NCBI RefSeq assembly: GCF_007997075.1
Contig: NZ_VORS01000006.1
Span: 1 to 64,000, forward strand
DNA length: 64,000 nt
Direction: 5' to 3'
DNA from: Polaribacter sp. IC073
GTDB taxonomy: Bacteria; Bacteroidota; Bacteroidia; Flavobacteriales; Flavobacteriaceae
Shown here: positions 16,491 to 24,410 of the stretch, in pieces
Numbering within the stretch: the stretch's first letter is position 1
How the letters are laid out: the number at the start of each line of letters is the position of its first letter
Position numbers and translations under genes: made by a program
Notes under the pieces: generated by a model
What the model saw: only the letters and a program-made list of their open reading frames with translations
What the model was told of the DNA's origin: nothing
Database searches by the model: none

Positions 16491-18588
16491 GACTAACTTC
16501 TTGTTTTCTAAAAGCATCAATCTTTTTATAAAATGATCTTGCATCATTTAAATAGCTTTCTGCAAATGCTTTTGTTGGCTTTTCATTTTTAATTCGATAG
16601 ACAAGATCTTCAAAAGAACCCTCAATTTCAATTTTGTTTGTTGCTACAAAATGCTCTTGAAAATCACTAATAATTACCGCTTGTGTATTCGTTTTAATAT
16701 CTGCTGCAATTAATAATGCTTTTGCTGTATTTACGATAGCTGTATACGAATAATAAATACTATCTGAATATTGATTCTCTTTAAACGCTTCTTCAGCATT
16801 TGTAATTTTCTCTTCACTTTCAAATAAAAGTGTTGCAATTAAATCGATTACAACTCCTGCACATTCTCCTACTCCAATTGCTTTTACATACTTTTCAGAA
16901 TGTCCCCAATCAACAAAATCGCTTGGTTCTAGATTACTTGTATCAGACAATCCTTTTAATAAATCGTAGAAATAAATTTTCCCTTGTCTGTCGTAATACT
17001 CTAAAAATGTTTCTTTTTCTTGTTGATTTTTAGCAATATCATCTAATAAAATACGTAAAGATTCTGGACCTCTTTTACTTGGTATTTTCACTAACTTATC
17101 AGAAAAACGACCATTTCCATCACCTAAAATTCCGCCACCAATTAAAACTTGTAATGCTGGTGCTTGTAAATCACCTACTTTTAGAGACATTCCTTGAAAA
17201 CCAATGTGCGCCATATTATGTTGCCCACAAGCATTCATACAACCACTAATTTTAATAGCAATTTCTTTGTTATTTAAGTACTGCGGATATTCTTCTTCCA
17301 ATACTTTTTCTAACACCACTGCAATTCCTGTACTACTAGAAATCCCTAAATTACAAGTATCTGTTCCTGGGCAAGCTGTAATATCTGCGGTAGAATTATA
17401 ACCTGCATTTGCAAAACCTAATTTTTGTAATTCAACATAAAAGAAAGGCAATAACTCTTTTCTAATATGACGAATTAAGATATTCTGACGCAAGGTCAAT
17501 CTGATTTCATTTGCGGCATATTTCTTTACCAAATCTGCTAACAAACGTGCTTTTGGTGTGTAAAAATCTCCTAAATGGACTTTTATTCCGATTGCAAATA
17601 AACCTTCTTGTTTTTGTTTAATAACATTGGTTTCTTTCCATTTTTGATACGCAACTTCTTCTTCTATTTTCACTGAAGGAATTGCTTCTTCTTGAAAAGA
17701 AATTGGTTGCTCAAATTCTGTAGTATCTACTTTAAATGTTTTGTTTTCTAACGCATTCACTTCATTTGAAACTAATTCTAAAAAAGCTTCAACTCCTATC
17801 TCTTTTACTAAAAATTTTAATCTTGCTTTTGCTCTTTTTGCGCGTTCCCCAAAACGATCAAAAATTCTTAAAACTCCTTCTATTGTTGGTATTAATACAT
17901 CTTCTTCTAGAAAATCATAAATAACATCTGCATGTCTTGGTTGTGATCCTAAACCACCACCTAATAAAACTTTGAATCCTTTTTTAGCAACTCCGTTTTC
18001 AACTTTTATTTTTGCAATAAAACCTAAATCATGAATAAAACTAATAGCCGTATCATCATCTGTACCCGAAAAAGACATCTTAAATTTACGCCCCATTTCT
18101 TGACAAATTGGGTTTCTTAAAAAGAATTGAAACGTAGCATCTGCATACGGAGACACATCAAAAGGTTCATCTACATCGATTCCTGCAGTTTCTGAAGCTG
18201 TAATATTTCTTACTGCATTTCCACAAGCTTCACGTAAGGTAATATCATCTTTTTCTAATTGCGCCCACAATTCTGGCGTTCTATCTAAACTTACATGGTG
18301 TATTTGAATATCTTGTCTGGTAGTAATGTGTAATCTTCCACGAGAATATTCATCTGAAACATCAGCAATTCGATGCAATTGTTCGCTCGTTACTTTTCCG
18401 TAAGGTAATTTTATACGAATCATTTGTACACCAAACTGGCGCTGTCCATAAATCCCTCTAGCCAAACGTAAACTTCTAAAACGTTCTTCGTCTATTTTTC
18501 CCTCCTTAAAAAGATGAATTTTACGTTCTAATTCTAGAATGTCTTTTGCTACTATCGGATTCTCTATTTCGGTTCTAAAACTTTGCAT
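16483..18588 (-). CDS. Siroheme-dependent sulfite reductase with C-terminal HEPN domain
   Basis: 701 residues. Residues 1-570 form a ferredoxin-type nitrite/sulfite reductase: ferredoxin-like half domains (IRIKLPYGKVTSEQLHRIA; RLHITTRQDIQIHHV) and the four siroheme/4Fe-4S cysteines C406 and C412 (TACPGTDTC), C450 and C454 (SGCMNAC). Residues about 585-695 are an extra helical HEPN-like domain (AEEAFKENQYSDSIYYSYTA). The context (cysH, cysD, cysN, siroheme genes) points to sulfite reduction to sulfide. A nitrite reductase role is less likely. The HEPN part has no known role in catalysis. Confidence 0.92.
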   Translation of the reverse strand: MQSFRTEIENPIVAKDILELERKIHLFKEGKIDEERFRSLRLARGIYGQRQFGVQMIRIKLPYGKVTSEQLHRIADVSDEYSRGRLHITTRQDIQIHHVSLDRTPELWAQLEKDDITLREACGNAVRNITASETAGIDVDEPFDVSPYADATFQFFLRNPICQEMGRKFKMSFSGTDDDTAISFIHDLGFIAKIKVENGVAKKGFKVLLGGGLGSQPRHADVIYDFLEEDVLIPTIEGVLRIFDRFGERAKRAKARLKFLVKEIGVEAFLELVSNEVNALENKTFKVDTTEFEQPISFQEEAIPSVKIEEEVAYQKWKETNVIKQKQEGLFAIGIKVHLGDFYTPKARLLADLVKKYAANEIRLTLRQNILIRHIRKELLPFFYVELQKLGFANAGYNSTADITACPGTDTCNLGISSSTGIAVVLEKVLEEEYPQYLNNKEIAIKISGCMNACGQHNMAHIGFQGMSLKVGDLQAPALQVLIGGGILGDGNGRFSDKLVKIPSKRGPESLRILLDDIAKNQQEKETFLEYYDRQGKIYFYDLLKGLSDTSNLEPSDFVDWGHSEKYVKAIGVGECAGVVIDLIATLLFESEEKITNAEEAFKENQYSDSIYYSYTAIVNTAKALLIAADIKTNTQAVIISDFQEHFVATNKIEIEGSFEDLVYRIKNEKPTKAFAESYLNDARSFYKKIDAFRKQEVSHV

Positions 18589-18626
18589 TATTCTGTTTCT
18601 TATAAGCTTGTAAAAGCATTAATTTT

Positions 18627-18980
<354 letters not shown>

Positions 18981-18986
18981 TTATAA

Positions 18987-20234
18987 TTAGCGAATAAAAC
19001 CAACACCAACGGTATTGTTTGTTTTCGGATTGATTAAAATAAATGAACCATTCGATTTATTTTCATTGTAGGCATCTACCAATAAAGGTTTGCTTAATTT
19101 TAATTGAATATCTCCTATCTGATTCAATTCTAATTCAGACGGATTGTTAATTTTTCCTGAAAAATCTGTTTTTATAATACTCGATAATTGTGTAATTTTT
19201 GCCTGCGCATCATTTACACCATGTTTGATATAGTATTTCTGACTAGCTTTTAAAGGCTCCTTGTCCATCCAACAAATGGTTGCATTTAGTTCTTTTGTGA
19301 TTTTTGGTTCTTCAGAAACTTTTACCAACATATCTCCTCTACTCACATTTACATTGTCTTCTAATATAATGGTAACCGAACTTCCGTTTTTTGCTTTCGC
19401 AAACTCTTTATCAAAAAAATGAATGCTTTTTATTGTAGATTTTGTTAAAGAAGGTAAGACGGTTACAGCATCTCCAACTTCAAAATCTCCTCCATAAATT
19501 TTACCAGCATATCCTCTAAAATCATGATATTCATCTGTTTTTGGTCTGATAACAGTTTGCACAGGAAAACGAACTTGAGATACTTCGTTGATCGCTGCTG
19601 CATCTAGTTTTTCTAAATGATGCAATAATGTTTCGCCTTTATACCAAGGTGTGTTTTCAGATTTTGTGACCACGTTATCTCCTTGTAAAGCAGACATTGG
19701 AATAAAGGTTAAATTCTGATTTTTATATTCACTTTTACTCGCTAAATACTCAATTTCTCCTTTGATGCTATTGTATTTTTCTTCGGAAAAATCAACCAAA
19801 TCCATCTTATTTATTGCAATGACAACATCTTTAATTCGTAGTAAATTATTGATAAAAAAATGACGATACGTTTGTTCTACCACTCCGTTTCTAGCATCAA
19901 TTAAAACAATGGAAGCTTGTGCCGTAGAAGCGCCCGTAACCATATTTCTTGTATATTCGATATGACCAGGTGTATCTGCAATGATGAAGCTCTTTTTTCT
20001 TGTGGAAAAATATATATGAGCAACATCTATGGTAATACCTTGCTCACGTTCTGCAACCAAACCATCTGTTGCCAAAGAAAAATCTAAATAATCGAATCCT
20101 CTTTGTTTGCTTTTTTCTTCTATTGCTTCTAGCTTATCATCTGTTAATGATTTGGTGTCATATAAAATACGACCAATTAAGGTACTTTTACCATCATCTA
20201 CACTTCCTGCTGTTGCTATTTTTAATACGTTCAT
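18987..20234 (-). CDS. cysN: Sulfate adenylyltransferase subunit 1 (GTPase)
   Basis: 415 residues. The GTPase motifs are GSVDDGKST (P-loop), DTPGHIEYTRNM (G3) and NKMDLVDF (G4), followed by EF-Tu-like beta-barrel domains. With CysD it activates sulfate to APS, coupling GTP hydrolysis to the unfavourable reaction. The length shows a plain CysN, without the APS kinase (CysC) domain that is fused in CysNC proteins. 198 bp separate it from cysD and hold a family-B repeat. Confidence 0.96.
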   Translation of the reverse strand: MNVLKIATAGSVDDGKSTLIGRILYDTKSLTDDKLEAIEEKSKQRGFDYLDFSLATDGLVAEREQGITIDVAHIYFSTRKKSFIIADTPGHIEYTRNMVTGASTAQASIVLIDARNGVVEQTYRHFFINNLLRIKDVVIAINKMDLVDFSEEKYNSIKGEIEYLASKSEYKNQNLTFIPMSALQGDNVVTKSENTPWYKGETLLHHLEKLDAAAINEVSQVRFPVQTVIRPKTDEYHDFRGYAGKIYGGDFEVGDAVTVLPSLTKSTIKSIHFFDKEFAKAKNGSSVTIILEDNVNVSRGDMLVKVSEEPKITKELNATICWMDKEPLKASQKYYIKHGVNDAQAKITQLSSIIKTDFSGKINNPSELELNQIGDIQLKLSKPLLVDAYNENKSNGSFILINPKTNNTVGVGFIR

Positions 20235-20341
20235 TTCTTTTATGCTTTGGCGTTTTTTTTTTAAACTATTCGCCTAATTCGTATTCTTTTTTATTGATAT
20301 TTACAAGCTTTTTAAAACTTGCAAAATGCTTTTTAATAGTT

Positions 20342-20424
20342 GCGTTAGGGATTGAACGGTTTGTTTGAGCTCTTTTTTCTTTTTTTAGAAAAAAAGCGAG
20401 TAGTGAAAGCCCGTTAAAACGCCC
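20342..20424 (+). repeat. Dispersed intergenic repeat, family B
   Basis: It starts GCGTTAGGGATTGAACGG, contains TTTGAGCTCTTTTTTC and the complementary AGAAAAAAAGCGAG, and ends in ACGCCC. The copy at 40264 is nearly identical over its first 75 bases. It interrupts the operon between cysD and cysN without an obvious terminator tail. Confidence 0.85.
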
Positions 20425-20432
20425 AAATAATT

Positions 20433-21338
20433 TTAAAAATACCCTTGTTGCTTTCTCTTCTCCATGGCTGCTTCCGAACGTTTGTCATCTATTCTTGCAC
20501 CTCTTTCAGATATTGAAGAGTCTCTAATTTCTTCAACAACTTTTGCAATATCTACGGCGTCAGATAAAACTGCTGCTGTACAACTCATATCGCCAACAGT
20601 TCTAAAACGAACCATTCTTTCTACAACTTCTTCTTCTTCATCTCTAAACACAACGGCGTCATCTGCAGACCAAATCATGCGATCTCTTACAAATGTTTTT
20701 CTTTTGTGTGCGAAGTAAATAGAAGGAATTTCGATGTCTTCTGCTTTTATATAAGACCAAACGTCTAATTCTGTCCAATTTGAAATTGGAAAAACACGCA
20801 CATTTTGTCCTAAAGCTATTTTTCCGTTTAACATATCGAACACTTCTGGTCTTTGGTTTTTTTCATCCCATTGTCCAAAATCATCTCTTACAGAGAAAAT
20901 TCTTTCTTTCGCTCTTGCTTTTTCTTCATCTCTTCTTGCGCCACCAATGCAGGCATCAAAACCAAATTCTTCAATAGCATCTAAAAGCGTTTCTGTTTGC
21001 AACATATTTCTACTTGCATATCTACCCGTTTCTTCTTTTACACGGCCACTATCAATATTATCTTGTACATCTCTTACAATTAAATCGACGCCCAATTCTT
21101 TCACCAAACGATCTCTAAATGCTATGGTTTCTGGAAAATTATGACCTGTATCTATGTGCATTAATGGAAAAGGGATTTTTGCAGGAAAAAATGCTTTTTG
21201 CGCTAAACGAACTAACGTAATACTGTCTTTTCCTCCAGAAAAAAGCAACACAGGTTTTTCAAACTGCGCAACTACTTCTCTAAAAATATAAATTGCTTCA
21301 CTTTCTAAAGCATCTACTTGTATTGTTCTTTGATTCAT
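20433..21338 (-). CDS. cysD: Sulfate adenylyltransferase subunit 2
   Basis: 301 residues from the ATG at 21338, which gives the family's usual N-terminus (MNQRTIQVDALESEAIYI) and length (E. coli CysD 302). The longer frame to 21368 would overlap cysH. The PP-loop ATP pyrophosphatase motif is LLFSGGKDS, followed by FPLMHIDTGHNFPE. It binds ATP and sulfate to form APS together with CysN. The C-terminus GARIDDKRSEAAMEKRKQQG is typical. Confidence 0.96.
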   Translation of the reverse strand: MNQRTIQVDALESEAIYIFREVVAQFEKPVLLFSGGKDSITLVRLAQKAFFPAKIPFPLMHIDTGHNFPETIAFRDRLVKELGVDLIVRDVQDNIDSGRVKEETGRYASRNMLQTETLLDAIEEFGFDACIGGARRDEEKARAKERIFSVRDDFGQWDEKNQRPEVFDMLNGKIALGQNVRVFPISNWTELDVWSYIKAEDIEIPSIYFAHKRKTFVRDRMIWSADDAVVFRDEEEEVVERMVRFRTVGDMSCTAAVLSDAVDIAKVVEEIRDSSISERGARIDDKRSEAAMEKRKQQGYF

Positions 21339-21349
21339 AATCATGTCTT

Positions 21350-21958
21350 TTAGATATGTAAACCACATTCTCTATTACTTTCTACTTTTGTAGGATCGAA
21401 ATATGTAAACTCGTTTGGTAAATTGTATTGTTCTAAATACGTGTCTAAATCTTCATCTGACCAATGATAAAACGGACTCACTTTTAAAATACCACCTTTA
21501 CTTTTAGAAACAATATCGATACGATCTCTAAACGCAGTTTGTCCTTTTCTTAAGTTCGTAAACCAAACGTCTGGCTCATGTTCTTTCATTGCCCTTGTGA
21601 AAGGTTCTAATTTCACTTGTTCTGTAAATATTTTATGTTTCTTGTCATCCACAGAAGGAACTCCCAAAACAACATTTCTATGTGCAACAGTTTGTTTTGG
21701 AACATATAGTTGAATGTTCAGATTCAATTTTTCTATAACCTCTTCGGCATGTTTATAGGTTTGAACAGTGTTATACCCCGTATCACACCAAATAACTTTA
21801 ATCTCTTTTTGCACTTCTGAAACTGCATTTAAAATAGCCACTTCATAAGGTCTAAAGTTTGTGGTAACAGCTGCTTTGTCTGCGATAGAAATTGCCCAAG
21901 AAATTATTTCTTTTGGACTTTTATCTCGTAATTCTTTATTTATTTCTTCTAAATTCAT
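21350..21958 (-). CDS. cysH: Phosphoadenylyl-sulfate reductase
   Basis: 202 residues from the ATG at 21958, which follows the DUF2061 stop directly (an ATG at 21991 is also in frame but overlaps that gene). It has a PP-loop-like fold, with IKVIWCDTGYNTVQTY and the C-terminal ECGLHI carrying the catalytic Cys. The paired and CxxC cysteines that bind a 4Fe-4S cluster in APS reductases are absent, so by family rule it should use PAPS. No APS kinase gene is present in the window. It should accept electrons from thioredoxin. Confidence 0.9.
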   Translation of the reverse strand: MNLEEINKELRDKSPKEIISWAISIADKAAVTTNFRPYEVAILNAVSEVQKEIKVIWCDTGYNTVQTYKHAEEVIEKLNLNIQLYVPKQTVAHRNVVLGVPSVDDKKHKIFTEQVKLEPFTRAMKEHEPDVWFTNLRKGQTAFRDRIDIVSKSKGGILKVSPFYHWSDEDLDTYLEQYNLPNEFTYFDPTKVESNRECGLHI

Positions 21959-21963
21959 GTGCG

Positions 21964-22227
21964 CTATTTTCCCCATTTTATTTTGTTCCATATTCTTTCA
22001 TGAAAGAAATACAACACTAATTTTGTGATAAAATCTATGGATGCAATGGATGTTGCCAATCCTATTTCCCCTGTTAAAACATAAGACACAATTAAAGTAT
22101 CTAACGTACCAATAAGTCTCCAACTCAAAGCTTTTAAAACACTTCGCAAAGGTTTCTCGGAAGTTTTATCTTCTTCAAAGCCTTTACCTTGTGCTTTTTT
22201 ACTAAAAATGATTTGGTTTAAAATCAT
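21964..22227 (-). CDS. DUF2061 membrane protein
   Basis: 87 residues. The conserved family core is SVLKALSWRLIGTLDTLIVS followed by a hydrophobic stretch, and then IDFITKLVLYFFHERIWNKI, implying two membrane segments. It is the first gene of the sulfate-assimilation operon and ends five bases before the cysH start. The function is unknown. Constant position beside sulfate-activation genes suggests a role in sulfate or sulfite handling, but nothing in the sequence proves this. Confidence 0.88.
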   Translation of the reverse strand: MILNQIIFSKKAQGKGFEEDKTSEKPLRSVLKALSWRLIGTLDTLIVSYVLTGEIGLATSIASIDFITKLVLYFFHERIWNKIKWGK

Positions 22228-22249
22228 AGTAATTAATTAATTCAAATAC

Positions 22250-22266
22250 CCTATTAATTTAATAGG
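22250..22266. promoter_or_regulatory. Putative Rrf2-type operator at the cys operon start site
   Basis: CCTATTAATTTAATAGG is a perfect 17-bp palindrome (8-bp arms around one T). It lies immediately downstream of the predicted -7 box of the operon, where a bound repressor would block initiation. An Rrf2-family regulator is encoded next door. A related site follows at 22331. Confidence 0.6.
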
Positions 22267-22272
22267 ACAATG

Positions 22273-22280
22273 CAAACCTA
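22273..22280 (-). promoter_or_regulatory. -7 box of the cys operon
   Basis: TAGGTTTG on the minus strand matches TAnnTTTG. The predicted start site (about 22267) is 40 bases before the DUF2061 ATG and overlaps the palindrome at 22250. Confidence 0.6.
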
Positions 22281-22330
22281 CATCAAATTTTAAAAAATAA
22301 AAACGAAACAACCTTAATATTTACACAAAC

Positions 22331-22347
22331 CCTATAGATTTAGTAGA
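22331..22347. promoter_or_regulatory. Second, degenerate copy of the putative operator
   Basis: CCTATAGATTTAGTAGA agrees with the perfect palindrome at 22250 at 13 of 17 positions and lies about 60 bp upstream of the cys promoter. It could be an auxiliary binding site. The remainder of the 217-bp gap contains no gene. Confidence 0.4.
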
Positions 22348-22443
22348 TTAATAAAAATAAAGCAAAATATTGCGAATGTGAAACCTCTATAAGGTTATCG
22401 TTACAGAAAAATAAGAAGTAAAATTAAGTTTGTTGTATTTAAT

Positions 22444-22857
22444 TTAACGATTACAAAGATCTGCTAAAGAAGTATTTCGAAAGATTTCTAGAGTATTATC
22501 TCTTACTTTGGTCATTAAACTATGTACAGAGCAAGCATTTTCGTCTGGGCAATCGTCACACTTTTCATAAAAATTTAAGCTTACACAAGGCACCATAGAA
22601 ATGGGTCCTTCAAGAATTCTCATAACAGTAGTCATAGGTATTTCTGTAGCTTCTTTTAGCAAATAGTAACCGCCACCTTTGCCTTTTTTAGAACCTAAAA
22701 TTCCGTTTTTACGAAGTGTTAATAAAATACTTTCTAAAAATTTTAAAGAAATATTTTCACTTTTAGAAATTGTTGCGATGGCAACAGGAGACTTCCCTTC
22801 TTGTTTTGCAAGAAAAGTAAGTGCCTTAATTCCGTATTTTGTCTTTTTAGAAAGCAT
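22444..22857 (-). CDS. Rrf2-family transcriptional regulator
   Basis: 137 residues from the ATG at 22857. The N-terminal winged helix is MLSKKTKYGIKALTFLAKQ with GSKKGKGGGYYL (wing), as in IscR, CymR and NsrR. The C-terminal half holds three cysteines plus one upstream in CVSLNFYEKCDDC and DENAC, an arrangement that could bind an iron-sulfur cluster. Its place directly upstream of the cys operon and the palindromes in between suggest it controls sulfate assimilation in response to cysteine or cluster status. The ligand is unknown. Confidence 0.9.
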   Translation of the reverse strand: MLSKKTKYGIKALTFLAKQEGKSPVAIATISKSENISLKFLESILLTLRKNGILGSKKGKGGGYYLLKEATEIPMTTVMRILEGPISMVPCVSLNFYEKCDDCPDENACSVHSLMTKVRDNTLEIFRNTSLADLCNR

Positions 22858-22915
22858 CAAACAAAATTACGTAAATAAATGTGATTATAACATTTCTGCT
22901 TTGAAATGGTCAGGG

Positions 22916-22923
22916 CAAACGTA
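22916..22923 (-). promoter_or_regulatory. Probable -7 box of the Rrf2 gene
   Basis: TACGTTTG on the minus strand matches TAnnTTTG, about 58 bases before the ATG. A second match, TAATTTTG at 22862-22869, is too close to the start codon unless the mRNA is leaderless. Confidence 0.4.
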
Positions 22924-22934
22924 TTAAAAAAATA

Positions 22935-22996
22935 AGACACGAATTACACAAATTTTTGAAAATCTTTAGATTTTTCTGTTTGTGAAATTCGTGTCT
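22935..22996. repeat. Dispersed inverted repeat, family C
   Basis: Outer arms AGACACGAATTACACAAA and TTTGTGAAATTCGTGTCT are almost perfectly complementary and enclose a smaller AAAATCTTTAGATTTTT hairpin. It lies between the metZ-like gene and the Rrf2 gene, and resembles the copy at 11726. Confidence 0.7.
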
Positions 22997-23041
22997 AAAA
23001 AATGATGAATTTTAATGTGTTTGCTTTGTATTCAAATAGAA

Positions 23042-24211
23042 TTATTTTGCGCGTAATGCCTGTTCTAAATCTGCAATAATATCAATTACATTTTCTAAAC
23101 CTACAGAAACTCTCACCAAACCTTTGGTAATACCTACTTCTAATCTATCTTCTTCAGACAATCTACCATGCGTTGTAGAGGATGGATGCGTAACAATGGT
23201 TCTCGTATCTCCTAAATTTGCAGATAAAGAGCACATTTTAATGCTGTCTAAAAAATTTCTACCAGCTTCAATACCGCCTTTAATTTCAAAAGCAACAACA
23301 TTACCACCTAAACTCATTTGGTTTTTAGCAATTTCATATTGTGGATGCGATTTTAAAAAAGGATATTTTACCAACTCGACATTCTCTTGTGTTTCTAAAA
23401 ATTCGGCCACTTTTAATGCATTTTCTGCATGTTTTTCTACTCTAATTGCCAATGTTTCTAGACTTTTTGATAGCACCCAAGCGTTAAAAGGAGACATTGC
23501 CGGACCTGTATTTCTAGCGAATAAATAAATTTCACGCATTAATTCTTTATTTCCTACAGTAACTCCGCCTAAAACACGGCCTTGTCCATCAATTAATTTT
23601 GTAGCAGAATGAATCACTAAATCTGCACCAAACTTAATAGGTTGTTGCACATACGGAGTCGCAAAACAATTATCAACAATAAATATAAGGTTGTGCTTTT
23701 TGGCTATTTTACCAATTACCTCTAAATCTAAAATATCTACTGCAGGATTTGTAGGCGTTTCTATGTATAAAATTTTGGTATTTGGCTGAATTAAACTCTC
23801 TACCAAATGAACTTCATTTACTTTAAAATACGAAGTTTTAATATTCCATTTTGGTAAAAATTTAGTAAACATACTATGTGTAGAACCAAAAACAGAGCGA
23901 CAAGAAACCACATGATCTCCTGCATTTAACAAAGCTGCAAAGGTTGAAAAAATGGCAGACATCCCTGTTGCAAAAGCATACCCAGCCTCTGCACCTTCCA
24001 TATTTACTATTTTATCTACAAATTCTGTTGTATTAGGGTTTGTAAACCTACTATATAAATTGCGCTCTTTCTCTTCTGCAAAAGAAGCACGCATTTCTTC
24101 TGCGTCATCAAAAACAAAACTAGATGTTAAATATAATGGGGTAGAATGTTCTTGAAATTGAGATTTTTCTGTTTGATTTCTTATTGCTTCTGTTTCGAAA
24201 TGTTTGCTCAT
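23042..24211 (-). CDS. metZ: O-succinyl/O-acetylhomoserine sulfhydrylase-like enzyme (MetZ type)
   Basis: 389 residues of the Cys/Met metabolism PLP family. Features are TSSFVFDDAEEM near the N-terminus, YSRFTNPNT, and the PLP-binding Lys in HSATKLIDGQGRVLGG. It is shorter than the neighbouring MetY (424 residues) and lacks its insertions, which fits MetZ/MetB-like enzymes. Since the acyltransferase in the cluster is MetX-like (acetyl), the substrate may be O-acetylhomoserine. Cystathionine gamma-synthase activity is a possible alternative. It is third in the metY, metX-thrA, metZ series, with a 199-bp gap upstream. Confidence 0.85.
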   Translation of the reverse strand: MSKHFETEAIRNQTEKSQFQEHSTPLYLTSSFVFDDAEEMRASFAEEKERNLYSRFTNPNTTEFVDKIVNMEGAEAGYAFATGMSAIFSTFAALLNAGDHVVSCRSVFGSTHSMFTKFLPKWNIKTSYFKVNEVHLVESLIQPNTKILYIETPTNPAVDILDLEVIGKIAKKHNLIFIVDNCFATPYVQQPIKFGADLVIHSATKLIDGQGRVLGGVTVGNKELMREIYLFARNTGPAMSPFNAWVLSKSLETLAIRVEKHAENALKVAEFLETQENVELVKYPFLKSHPQYEIAKNQMSLGGNVVAFEIKGGIEAGRNFLDSIKMCSLSANLGDTRTIVTHPSSTTHGRLSEEDRLEVGITKGLVRVSVGLENVIDIIADLEQALRAK

Positions 24212-24252
24212 ATTGTGTTATTTAGAACCAAGACCGCTAACGCTCTTAGAAC

Positions 24253-24295
24253 CAAGAATCAAGACTAAACTTTATCGTTTTTCTCTTGATTCTTG
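24253..24295. repeat. 12-bp perfect inverted repeat
   Basis: CAAGAATCAAGA (24253-24264) and TCTTGATTCTTG (24284-24295) with a 19-base loop, within a 199-bp gap otherwise rich in AGAACCAAGA-like and TTTCTCTTGT-like words. It could terminate transcription from the fusion gene or be another dispersed element. Confidence 0.6.
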
Positions 24296-24410
24296 TTTCT
24301 TTTCTCTTGTTTCTTTATTCTTTTTTATAAATTGGTTTTATTGACTGAATTACTGCTTACTGAAAACCACTACTATTTGATAATAAGTGAATTAAACAAA
24401 ACACTTCGTG

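Noticed and set aside
16491..16547. Longer N-terminus for CobA
   Set aside because: It lies inside the sulfite reductase gene, and the family fold starts immediately after the ATG at 16490.
23124..23528. Plus-strand 134-residue frame
   Set aside because: It lies wholly inside the metZ-like gene on the other strand and shows no recognisable domain or signal.
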